DNA of 64,000 nucleotides from Aegilops tauschii subsp. strangulata (Eukaryota > Streptophyta > Magnoliopsida > Poales > Poaceae): the NCBI RefSeq assembly GCF_002575655.3, contig NC_053035.3, forward strand, positions 506,074,601 through 506,138,600. The letters run 5' to 3'. Under the pieces are notes generated by a model. That model was given only the letters and a program-made list of their open reading frames with translations, did no database searches and had not been told where the DNA came from. How positions within the stretch are numbered: the first letter of the stretch is position 1; every line of letters begins with the position of its first letter. The position numbers and the translations under genes are program-made. This document shows, one piece after another, positions 44,143-53,817 of this stretch.

Positions 44143-46240
44143 CCAAGCAAAACCATGTGTGCATGCCGAGAAGGAACATTTAGGTTCTGGGTTTCGCCGC
44201 GTGTGAAGTAATCAATCCGCTATTTTTTGGTTCATGATCGAGGGGACTTAAGGGTTTTGTTAGGTCATCGCACGCCAGAGAAGGCCCACGAATTATTCAG
44301 TCTATTTTTTCATTCATTCGAGGGGATTTTAAGGTATGAAGTTCCATAATATGAAAGTGAGGCGGGTCTTCTCTTTTCCATGTACAAGTCACAGATATAG
44401 TACAAGCGGAATTAATTCTACTCCGCTATTTTTTGATTCATTGATCGACGTGATTTAAGGTGTGAAGTTCCATAATGTGAAAGTGAGCCAGGTCTTATCT
44501 TTTTCATGCATCTAGCTCATAGTCCTTCTGTAGATAATTCACGTAACAATCTATCCATCTGGCTCATGTACTAGAGTTATTTTTTCTTAAATTTAAGGTC
44601 TTTTTCCAGCTAGCTCATGTACCATCCATCCTTCGTCCAGCTTAATTCATCCATCCTTCATCTAGCCTACTACATGTAGTTTCACACACGTATATAAATT
44701 GGTATGATTGTATGGTAAAGGAGCAATGTGAGACTCTTTAAAATATTGTTGCCTTATTTCCCAAATAGTTAGGCCGGCTAAGGCACGAGTAAAAATCCAA
44801 AAAAGTTAAGTTCAAGGATCAAACTCACAACCTCAAAGACCTTACAAAGTGTTGCCAGCCACCAAACAAACACGTCCTGCTAACTAATGACCAACACAAA
44901 TATTTAAGAATATACTAGTACAATGTTAGAATCGATTTTTTTGTTTACTTATATTCAAAAAATAATTATTATTATGAATTGCCAAATATTCGTGGGAAGA
45001 TGAATTTTTTTTAAATCTCGAACTATTTTAAAAAATGGGAACAATTTTTTGAAAATTCCGTACATTTTAGGAAAACACATTTTTTTAACAGGAACATTTT
45101 TTAAAATTCACAAACATTTTTTGAAAACACGAACCTTTTATAAAAACACAAACATTTTTTGAATTCGTGAACAATTTTTGAAACGGGAACATGTTTTTAA
45201 TATTCAGAACAGTATTACAAAATGTGTATTTTTTTAACGTGGACATTATTTTGTATTTGTGAATGTTTCACTAAAATAAGAATAGTTTTCAAATTTGGAG
45301 CATTTTTTTGCTATCTTTTTTTGAAAATCTCGATCAATTTTGGAAAAACACATTTTTTTTGGAAAGTTGGGAACCTTTTTTTTAGTTTAAGAGATCCAGG
45401 GTCCTATTCCAGCTAGCTCACATACCAATCCATCTATCCTTCATCCAAGTTAATCCATCCATCCTTCATCCAGTTATTAGTATAGGCATATTCGAACATG
45501 TATATAAATTTGTAGGACCGTATGTAAAGAAGCAATGTGGGACTATTTAAAATACTTTTCCCTTGAATTTATGAACATTTCACTAAAATAAGTTTTTTTT
45601 AATTTGGAACATTTAAAAAATGCATCATTTTCAACTCGAACTATTTTAGAAAACACAAACATTTTTTTGAAAATGGGATTTTTTCTAAAATGAACAAATT
45701 TTGGAATGAGAACAAAAGTTTAAAGGTTCCGAACAGTTTTCAAAACAGGAACAAAAATTTGAAATTCTGAACACTTTTCAAAAAGTATAACAAAAATTGA
45801 AATTCCGAAAGTCTTTTGAAAAATTCGAATTTACAAAAAAGCTAAATCAGAAAAATATACTTGGAAAAGAAAAGAAAAAAGGAACATGAAAGAAAAAGAG
45901 AAAGGAACAAAAAAATGAAAAAAGAAACAGAAAAAACAAGAAAGGAAAATGGGCCAGCCCAATCTTAGGCACCCTGTGGGAGGCTGCGACTATTTGCCGG
46001 CACATGCGGCAAATATGGCTTTCCAAGCTACGTGGGCAGGAAAATAGTGGGCTGGCTTAGCTGCGCCATAGCACGCGCGGCCCACATACAGAATTCTGAA
46101 AAACCGTTTTTGTCTTTTCTAGCAGACGAACACACAAAAAATTGTTACCACCTTGGAAAAAAAAATCAGAAGTGAACGGATGAATTAATCGAAGAAACAC
46201 ACCTTGGTTCATTAGTAAAAAAATTAAGGTATATATATAA
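44143..46240. other. Noncoding region with aacattttttgaaaa-type low complexity
   Basis: No gene is supported. About 44930-45870 is made of degenerate units such as gaacattttttgaaaa, on an AT-rich background, that resemble internal parts of Triticeae DNA transposons. A block of about 160 bp is duplicated (44605-44765 and 45407-45565). The part 44200-44520 has two imperfect copies of a ggtgtgaagttccataat-type segment. A GC-richer stretch near 45960-46080 has no recognised feature. Confidence 0.55.
44605..44765. repeat. Dispersed direct repeat, copy 1 (copy 2 at 45407-45565)
   Basis: Both copies begin with ccagctagctcat/ca and contain catccatccttcatc, gtatataaatt and aagcaatgtgggact-like segments in the same order. 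They probably belong to one larger degenerate element. Confidence 0.65.
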
Positions 46241-46249
46241 ATATAGATC

Positions 46250-47512
46250 TTACATTAACTAATTAATTCTCTGTATATCTTGGCATATTCAAAATATGTC
46301 TGTTTTTTCTTGCCATAATGAAACTAAGAATTAATCGTCACGAACTATTTGATCTCAAGATGAACTGTCACCCGCACATTGTTGATTGCAAATTAAACAC
46401 AGAAATTAATTTAAATCATGTTTTGGTACCGAGACAAATATACTCCGTATATACGCTAGCTGGAATACACTGCAGTGTGCAATATAAGGTCTAGATCTCT
46501 ATATATATTGGCACGTTCAAAATACATTTGTTCTTTTTCCAACCATAATGAAACCAAGAATTAATTGCCATGATCTATTTGATGTCGACATGAACTGCCA
46601 CCCGCCCATCGCTGAATGCAAATTAAACAAAGAAATTAACTGTAGTCATGTTCTGGGATCGAGACATATATACTCCATATATACGCTAGGTAGAATACAC
46701 TGTAGAAGCGAATCAACCAGTGGTTGAGTTGGTTAGGTGGACAGTGGTATCCCCAACCCACCAGGGTTCAAATCATGATGCTCGCATTATTCCTGAATTT
46801 ATTTCAGGATTTCCGGCGATGCGCTTTAGTGGGAGGAGACGTTCCCGTCGACGACGAGGCGCCTACGGTGACTTCGTAAATCTCAAGATGATATGCTGGC
46901 TCAGTCTCTCGGAGGTGCTCATAGGGATAGGGTGTGTGTGTGTACGTTCATAGGGATGAGTGTATGCGCGTGTATATGAGCGCTTGTGTCTGTACTGATG
47001 CTCAAAAAAAAAAGAATACACTATAGTACGCAATATATGGTCTGGATCTCTATATATCTTGGCACGTCCAAAATACGTCTGCTTTTTCCTGCCATAATGA
47101 AATCAAGAATTAATTGCCTCGACATATTTATTCTCGAGATGAACTAGCACCCGCACATCGCAGATTGCAAATTAAACAAAAACATTAATTTTAATCATGT
47201 TCTGGGATGGAGACAGATATACTACGTATATACACTAGCTGGAATACACTGTAGTATACTACGGAGTATATACATTATGGATCTTTATATATCTTGGCGT
47301 GTTCATAATACGTCTATTTTCATAATGAAACCAAGAATTAATTGCCACGATCTATTTGATCTCGGGATGAACTGCCACTCGCACATCGCTGATTGCAAAT
47401 TAAACAAGGAATTAATTAATTTTAATCATGCTGTGGGATTCAGCTATATACGCGGCGATCGAGACAGATATACTCGTATATACGCTAGCTGTGATCGAGG
47501 CAGATATACGCG
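46250..47512. repeat. Four ~230-bp repeat units upstream of the response regulator
   Basis: Each unit contains tatatatcttggca-like sequence, then ccataatgaaa, aagaattaattgcc, gatgaactgccacccgcac, gattgcaaattaaac and a terminal tatatacgctagct. Units start near 46271, 46499, 47050 and 47283. The interval between units 2 and 3 is enlarged by a SINE. The units are diverged, so the array is old compared with the promoter duplication next to it. Confidence 0.85.
46706..47012 (+). mobile_element. Au-type SINE with target-site duplication
   Basis: It is tRNA-derived: an A-box-like tggttgagttgg at about 46721 and a B box gggttcaaatc at 46764-46774 form the internal RNA polymerase III promoter. The tail is rich in gtgtgt and ends in a run of A. 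A 14-bp duplication (agaatacactgtag at 46692-46705, agaatacactatag at 47013-47026; one mismatch) flanks it. The 3' half matches what I know of the Au SINE family of grasses. Confidence 0.88.
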
Positions 47513-47728
47513 CCATAATCGACAAGCTTTGACGCCATATATACTCTGCTGTAGTAAGTTCTTTCCGGAAACATGAAAATACTTTGATACTCCATATATC
47601 ATTTAAACACAAAAGATACGCCAGCCAGCGAAATATTTGATTTTCCTGGTGGAGTTAGAAAGCGGTGCAACATGGATACTTGCATGTGTGAAGCAACCCG
47701 ATTACGGGTGGACGGCCGAGATCGACCG
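47513..47728. other. Proximal upstream region of the response regulator
   Basis: AT-rich sequence without coding potential. The part 47559-47670 has a diverged second copy downstream of the gene at 49568-49687. A GC-richer stretch (cggccgagatcgaccggcc, about 47713) precedes the first TATA box. Confidence 0.6.
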
Positions 47729-47930
47729 GCCACCCCTATAAATACCCCTGTACCTTGGCCGGGTACAAGCCACACAACACCACCAAAGCCCCAAGCAGCA
47801 AGCAAGAGCAACGCGTAGTAGTTTCAGTAGCCACCCCTATAAATACCCCTGTACCTTGGCCGGGTACAAGCCACACAACACCACCAAAGCCCCAAGCAGC
47901 AAGCAAGAGCAACGCGTAGTAGTTTCAGTC
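47729..47930 (+). promoter_or_regulatory. Tandem duplication of a 101-bp core promoter with two TATA boxes
   Basis: Copies 47729-47829 and 47830-47930 are identical except for the last base. Each has TATAAATA (47737-47744 and 47838-47845) and about 85 bp of CA-rich sequence that would hold the transcription start and the first part of the 5' UTR. They lie about 0.8 kb upstream of the ATG at 48644, so a leader intron is likely between them. That these drive the response regulator is inference from position and strand. Confidence 0.82.
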
Positions 47931-48643
47931 ATAAGCTCAAAGGTTCATACCCACTGTCCTCCATCTCTGTCTTGTCGTGCATCTTCCACTACTCCCTCCG
48001 TTCCAAAATATAAGTCTTTATAGAGATTTCAAATGAACTATCACATACGGATGTATATAGACATATTTTAGAGTGTAGATTCATTCATTTTGCTCCGTAT
48101 GTAGTCATTTGTTGAAATCTGTAGAAAGACCTATATTTAGGAACGGATGGAGTAGTTTTCTCTGCATGCATGCCTAAAAGATCGATCGAGATTGTTCATT
48201 TTGATCGTCCATGCAGCACACTTTCTGGTTGTTGTTGGCAGCCATGTATAGGCATCTATTTTGGCCAAAAAACATTTTGGGTTGTATTTTTTTGACTTTT
48301 GTATCCTTATGTTATTTCTGGTGAAGCATTTCATAAAGGGGTAGATTACCAATTAAGAGAGTGTACCTCTTGCAACAACAACTAGGTACTCTGATGATTG
48401 TATCTGTTCCTTCCTTAATTTGTTTCTTCTGACTTTTTTTGCATCATTGCTGGTGCACTATTTTTAATTTGGCTCCATGCATACACAGATCGAGATTGTT
48501 AGAGGTGGTGCCTAAACCATGCACTGCCAATATTTGTTGCACTGGCTGTTGTTGCCTATGAAACGTGTGCTGATCTTGGTGTGTATCAGATATAACTAAT
48601 CTCCTTATTTAATTCTGTTTGTAGTTACTTTAGCTAGCTGATC
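47931..48643 (+). other. Probable 5' UTR and leader intron of the response regulator
   Basis: Between promoter and ATG there is no coding frame. A likely acceptor (ttactttag, near 48630) lies just upstream of the ATG. A donor might be AAG|GTTCAT at about 47941. A Stowaway-type MITE (47992-48152) would lie inside this intron. The splice pair is a guess from motifs only. Confidence 0.45.
47992..48152. mobile_element. Stowaway-type MITE, 161 bp
   Basis: The ends are ctccctccgttccaaaatat and atatttaggaacggatggag, and the arms continue through aagtcttta...gatttca. TA flanks both sides (47990-47991, 48153-48154). Confidence 0.9.
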
Positions 48644-49129
48644 ATGGCATCATCCCTCAAGGCACTGCTTGTTGAGGATACTGCGGTTGACAGAATGGTT
48701 CTCTCCTTCATGCTACGCAAATTTCACTGTGAGGTCATCCTGGCTAAGAATGGGAAAGAAGATGTTGATATGTTCCTTGAGGGTAACAAGTTTGACATTG
48801 TTGTGTGTGATAAGGACATGCCCATAATGACTGGTCCTGAGGTATGTACTTGAGTTAATTTACGGTTTCTTTCTTTTCCTTTTTTGCTTGAACATAACAT
48901 ATATTGGATGGTCACCTCATCGGACACTTGTACATGTTACTCCATATAGGCAATCAAGAAGATCCGTGCTATGGGAGCCACCGATGTGAAGATCGTCGGG
49001 GTGTCCGCTGATGATAACGCCATGGAGGCCTTCATGAGTGCCGGTGCTGATGACTTTGTGCCCAAACCAATGAGGCTTGAGGTTCTCGGGCCTATGATTC
49101 AGGAGGTCATCAACATGAAGAATAATTAG
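48644..49129 (+). CDS. Receiver-only (type-C-like) two-component response regulator
   Basis: Two exons, 48644-48841 and 48950-49129, joined by a GT-AG intron (GAG|gtatgt ... atatag|GCA) give 125 residues. The protein is a lone CheY-like receiver: acidic pair E11-D12, phospho-acceptor D56 (VVCDKDMPIM), the conserved serine S85 (VSADD) and lysine K105 (PKP). There is no DNA-binding or long C-terminal region, so it fits plant type-C regulators (ARR22/ARR24-like, several in rice). These take phosphate from histidine phosphotransfer proteins and may act as phosphate sinks in cytokinin or other phosphorelays. The ATG context (gatcATGGCA) is good. The 5' side carries a duplicated promoter, a MITE and SINE-bearing repeats. 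Confidence 0.92.
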
Positions 49130-49567
49130 TGACGCTTGCTCGATCCAGCCATGGATGAATAAATTAAGCTAGCCCATATACTATGAATGTTATTTTTTGC
49201 GAGGGATATACCGTGAATGTTTGATAGATTTAATTTGTTTTGCATTATATTGTTGTCGTGTTGTCATTTTAGTTTCAAGGTCATGTTAAAGGTCGGGCGT
49301 GATAAGCAAAAAAGAACAAGAAGAGAGGCTACCAGTAATGAGATAGTTGGAATCAATGTAATGTGTAACCTTTTGAATTTAATCTATTACTTCTCGTTAA
49401 TTTGTGCTTCAGGGTGTGTGTGTGCCATGTGCAAGTGTTCCAGAGGCAAGTTATTCGACACCCAATTAATTTGATAATTGTTTCATGGATTGGATTTCTC
49501 TTGTTGGCATGGTACGTCTAACTAACGACACCTGTGAAGCTAAGCATACCGCATGCGTGCACATAAT

Positions 49568-49687
49568 TTCTTTCTAGAAACATGAAATAAATACATAAAT
49601 AAATATTTATACATGGCTCATTTAATCACTAAAGATACGCCAACCAATATTTGATTTTTTCTTGATGAAATTAGAAAAGCGGCGCAG
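49568..49687. repeat. Second copy of the response-regulator upstream sequence
   Basis: Both copies share ttctttc..gaaacatgaaa, aaagatacgccaacca/agcca, aatatttgatttt and agaaa.gcgg.gca in order. The second copy stops before the TATA region. It suggests that a gene unit was duplicated in tandem and the second one lost. Confidence 0.7.
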
Positions 49688-49820
49688 ATTGATATTGAAA
49701 GACTTTTTGAATGAAATCAAATGCGCTAGCTACAACCTCTCTTTCTCGAGCTCAACTGATCCGAAAGTCTTTGCCTTCTCGAGCTTCCATCTGGCATACG
49801 CCTCATGCTCCTACAAGTCT

Positions 49821-49823
<3 letters not shown>

Positions 49824-49857
<34 letters not shown>
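49824..49857. repeat. CT microsatellite
   Basis: About 15 ct units in a row. Several long plus-strand frames arise only from this run and its surroundings. Confidence 0.95.
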
Positions 49858-49861
<4 letters not shown>

Positions 49862-49889
49862 GTAACTTGTTGTTCATCCTCTCCCGGTC

Positions 49890-51670
49890 CCAATCTATCC
49901 TCTCTTTTTCACATCCAAGAAGAGCTTGTACCTCTCCTCCTCCTTCTTCTCCATGATGGCAGACACTTTGTTCGACACAACGTCATGCAAGACCCTGCTT
50001 TTATCCCACTTGTTTCCCATCACTTGGTTGTCCCTCTTTGGCATGGTGGCTTGTCCCTCCTCTCCTCCACCTTCCTCATCTTCGTCACCCAATCCAATGG
50101 ATTGTTGGGAGCTTGAGCCATCATTTTTTCTTCAACTTCTTGTTGTCGTTCTTGAGGTCATAGATGAATTTTTGCCAGTTTGGTTTCCCATTCAATTTCA
50201 ACCAACAATGACACATAGTGAATGACTTCCCCTCGATTTGTTGGTGCAAGACCTCATCTAGCAAACAAGAATCACTCATGAGAATGCAACAAACAAAGCT
50301 AGCATAATGATGTTAAAACGAAGCAAGTCACCTTACATGACTCTTGATTCCAACGCCACTTTGTTTCCGGCTAACCATGGAAGAATAGTGGCAGCAAAAC
50401 TTGTTCACACTCTCTTGGATGATCGACCATCTATGTTGGAGAGAGGTCTCATTGCAGGTGGTGTGGTTAGGGCTCGAATCCACATATTCCTTGTGTTGAT
50501 GGTAATCTTGTGGATCTTTTCTCAATACTTATTTCCCTTTTGCTTGGTCCCATATATAGGGTTCATACTTGTGGCCAACCAAGCTTCACACAACAAAACA
50601 TCTCATGAATTGAGAATGTCACACCTATTGCCTTGAGCATCTTTTTTTTGTTTAGAGTGGTTGGTGTTTGCCCGACATCATACATAAAAGAGGTATCGCC
50701 CAAGTCATAATGCATAGGATATTGACCGTCATTGACCATGTATGTCATGATAACCTCCTAAAATGGTCATGATCACAAATAAACTAATGTCATGTGCAAC
50801 TAAAAGATTCAGTGGCATACACAAAAAAATGATTCAATGACAATTGATTGAATGGCATACGCAACAAATGAACGAATCAATACAAAGTGTGGCAAAAAAT
50901 GTACCATGTCCTCCGCCACGATTTCGTCAAACATGACCTAGGCAAACCTGGCGCCGATGGTTCCTAGGGTTGTCTACACCCAATGGAGTTGCGGCGAGTT
51001 GTACACCATCTCTGATGCGTCTTGTTTCGCCAAGCCATCCGGAATCCCCGCCCACTCGGACGGCGGAACGGACTCGGTCACGAGCAAAGCGGATGGCACC
51101 TTCTTTCTCGGTGGTGGGGCAGATGCGTATGGGGCGGTCGGCTCCACTGGATCGGATGCATCCATGTTGATGTGGATCACCTCCTTGGTCGCAGCTTCCA
51201 ATTCACGCCACCTGGCGTGTCGCTCCCTCCGGGTGATCTTCTCCACCTTACAACTGACCCCACAGACTCCGCCAAGGCAACATGCATGGCAAAGGTGGGG
51301 GACGCGGTACACATCTACGACGGTGGATGAGGGAGGCGACGCGGACTGGGAGCAATGATGGAGGACGACGATGACTCGGACGCGAGAAATGGAGGCATAC
51401 GTGGGAGGAGGGCGGTCAATTAGGTGGACTAGGTCAATTTGGAGGGATTTGGGGTGGGTCTGGTCTGTCGGATCCGATGTGGCAGACGCGTCCGGGCCTC
51501 CCCATATCCGCCCTATATATGGGATGGGTTTGAGGGGGCCAGACAACCCAGACGTATAGGGCCGGTTTAAGGGGTGCGGTTGGGTCGCATTTCCGTCAGC
51601 AGTCACTGACCGGGCCATCTCTCTGGACTTTCAGGGACGATATGAGAGGGGTCAAGCTGTAGATGCTCTT
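49890..51670 (-). pseudogene. PIF/Harbinger-like ORF1 remnant (SANT / NAM-associated type)
   Basis: On the minus strand a broken frame reads WRELEAATKEVIHINMDASDP near 51230-51170, then SLQHRWSIIQESVNKF near 50450-50405, then PKRDNQVMGNKWDK and IMEKKEEERYKLFLDVKK near 50030-49900. Stops and frame breaks separate the blocks. This is the pattern of the Myb/SANT-like ORF1 of plant PIF/Harbinger elements, whose tail resembles the NAM-associated domain. No DDE transposase and no clear terminal repeats are seen, so the transposon assignment is inference. Confidence 0.5.
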
Positions 51671-51689
51671 AAAGCATCTCCAGCATATC

Positions 51690-52185
51690 CAACAACAACA
51701 ACAACAACAACAAAGCCTTTAGTCCCAAACAAGTTGGGGTAGGCTAGAGGTGAAATCCATAAGATCTCGCGACCAACTCATGGCTCTGGCACATGGATAG
51801 CAAGCTTCCACGCACCCCTGTCCATAACTAGTTCTTTGGTGATACTCCAATATTTTAGGTCTCTCTTAACGGACTCCTCCCATGTCAAATTCGGTCTACC
51901 CCGACCTCTCTTGACATTCTCCACACGCTTTAGCCGTCCACTACGCACTGGGGCTTCTGGAGGCCTGCGCTGAATATGCCCAAACCATCTCAGACGATGT
52001 TGGACAAGCTTCTCTTCAATTGGTGCTACCCCAACTCTATCTCGTGTATCATCATTCCGGACTCGATCTTCCTTGTGTGGCCATACATCCATCTCAACAT
52101 ACGCATCTCCGCCACGCCTAACTGTTGAACATGTCGCCTTTTAGTCGGCCAACACTCAGTGCCATACAAAATTGCGGGTCAAACC
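51690..52185 (-). mobile_element. RTE-type LINE, 3' end with (TTG)n tail
   Basis: The minus-strand frame (52092-51778) reads RVRNDDTRDRVGVAPIEEKL split over the motif VQHRLRWFGHIQRRP and GRGRPNLTWEESVKRDL, the conserved ORF2 end of plant RTE LINEs. It is followed by the usual CPNLFGTKG-like noncoding end and a tail of TTG repeats on the minus strand (aacaacaac at about 51692-51713 on the plus strand). The 5' part is missing; an LTR fragment adjoins at 52186. Confidence 0.87.
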
Positions 52186-52411
52186 TGCTGGGAAATGTAG
52201 CATGCAATTAAAAAAATTTCCTACGCTCACGCAAGATCTATCTAGGAGATGCATAGCAATGAGAGGGGGAGAGTGTGTCCACGTACCCTCGTAGATCGAA
52301 AGCGGAAGCGTTTGACAACGCGGTTGATGTAGTCGAACTTCTTCTCGTTTCGATCGATCAAGTACCAAACTTACGGCACCTCCGAGTTCTGCACACGTTT
52401 AGCTCGATGAC
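52186..52411 (-). repeat. Fragment of an Angela-like LTR, minus strand
   Basis: The sequence is the reverse complement of the last about 230 bp of the LTRs at 10386 and 58563: it contains tttcctacg, acgcaagatc, gtgtccacgtaccctcgtag, gcggaagcg and ttagctcgatgac. It ends at 52411 where the Athila-clade LTR begins, so the remainder is probably beyond that element, outside the window. Confidence 0.83.
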
Positions 52412-53817
52412 TGATAACCCACAAGTATAGGGGATCGCAACAGTTTTCGAGGGTAGAGTATTCAACCGAAATTTATTGATTCGACACAAGGGGAGCCAAA
52501 GAATATTCTCAAGTATTAGCAGTTGAGTTGTCAATTCAACCACACCTGGATAACTTAGTATCTGCAGCAAAGTGTTTAGTAGCAAAGTAGTATGGAAGTA
52601 ACGGTAACGGTGGCAAAAGTAACAGTGATAGTTTTGTAGTGATTGTAACAGTAGCAACAGAAAAGTAAATAAGCGAAGAACAATATGTGAAAAGCTCGTA
52701 GGCATTGGATTGGTGATGGAGAATTATGCCGGATGCGGTTCATCATGTAACAGTCATAACATAGGGTGACACAGAACTAGCTCCAATTCATCAATGTAAT
52801 GTAGGCATGTATTCCGAATATAGTCATACGTGCTTATGGAAAAGAACTTGCATGACATCTTTTGTCCTACCCTCCCGTGGCAGCGGGGTCCTATTGGAAA
52901 CTAAGGGATATTAAGGCCTCCTTTTAATAGAGTACCGGACCAAAGCATTAACACATAGTGAATACATGAACTCCTCAAACTATGGTCATCACCGGGAGTG
53001 GTCCCGATTATTGTCACTTCAGGGTTGCCGGATCATAACACATAGTAGGTGACTATAGACTTGCAAGATAGGATCAAGAACTCACATATATTCATGAAAA
53101 CATAATAGGTTCAGATCTGAAATCATGGCACTCGGGCCCTAGTGACAAGCATTAAGCATAGCAAAGTCATAGCAACATCAACCTCAGAACATAGTGGATA
53201 CTAGGGATCAAACCCTAACAAATCTAACACGATTACATGATAAATCTCATCCAACCCATCACCGTCCAGCAAGCCTACGATGGAATTACTCACGCACGGC
53301 GGTGAGCATCATGAAATTGGTGATGGAGGATGGTTGATGATGACGACGGCGACGGATTCCCCTCTCCGGAGCACCGAACGGACTCAGATCAGACCTCCCG
53401 AGAGAGTTTAGGGCTTGGCGGCGGCTCCGTATCGTAAAACGCGATGAATCTTTCTCTCTGATTTTTTCTCCCCGAACACGAATATATAGATTTGGAGTTG
53501 AGGTTGGTGGAGCTCCAGGGGGCCCACGAGGCAGGGGGCGCGCCATGGGGGGGGGGGCAGGCGCGCCTCCCACCCTTGTGGACAGGGTGTGGGCCCCCTG
53601 GCCTTGATTCTTTCGCCAATATTTTTTATATTTCCAAAAATAATCTCCTTGAAGTTTCAGGTCATTCCGAGAACTTTTGTTTCTGCACAAAGATAACACC
53701 ATGGCAATTCTGCTGAAAACAGCGCCAGTCCGGGTTCGTTCCATTCAAATCATGCAAGTTAGAGTCCAAAACAAGGGCAAAAGTGTTTGGAAAAGTAGAT
53801 ACGACAGAGACTTATCA
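52412..53817 (-). repeat. 3' LTR of the Athila-clade element
   Basis: 1406 bp; minus-strand termini TGATAAGTCTC and ...GGGTTATCA. A polypurine tract, minus strand GCTTGGGGGAGT, lies immediately upstream (53818-53829). A GC-rich stretch with a long G run (about 53540) and the sequence tatatag at about 53483 mark the promoter-proximal part. Confidence 0.87.

Larger units (their letters stand above)
49130..49889. other. Downstream region of the response regulator
   Basis: It holds the 3' UTR and a second, diverged copy (49568-49687) of sequence found upstream of the promoter at 47559-47670. A CT microsatellite of about 30 bp (49824-49857) produces long serine/leucine shadow frames. No gene is supported. 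Confidence 0.55.

Noticed and set aside
46721..46774. tRNA-like A and B boxes
   Set aside because: They belong to a SINE with a poly(A)-like tail and target-site duplication; no cloverleaf can be formed, so it is not a tRNA gene.
49662..50225. Plus-strand Ser/Leu-rich frames
   Set aside because: They arise from the CT microsatellite and from the antisense of the Harbinger-like remnant.
50957..51559. Plus-strand frames of up to 133 codons
   Set aside because: The minus strand carries the recognisable ORF1-like motif, so these are antisense shadows.
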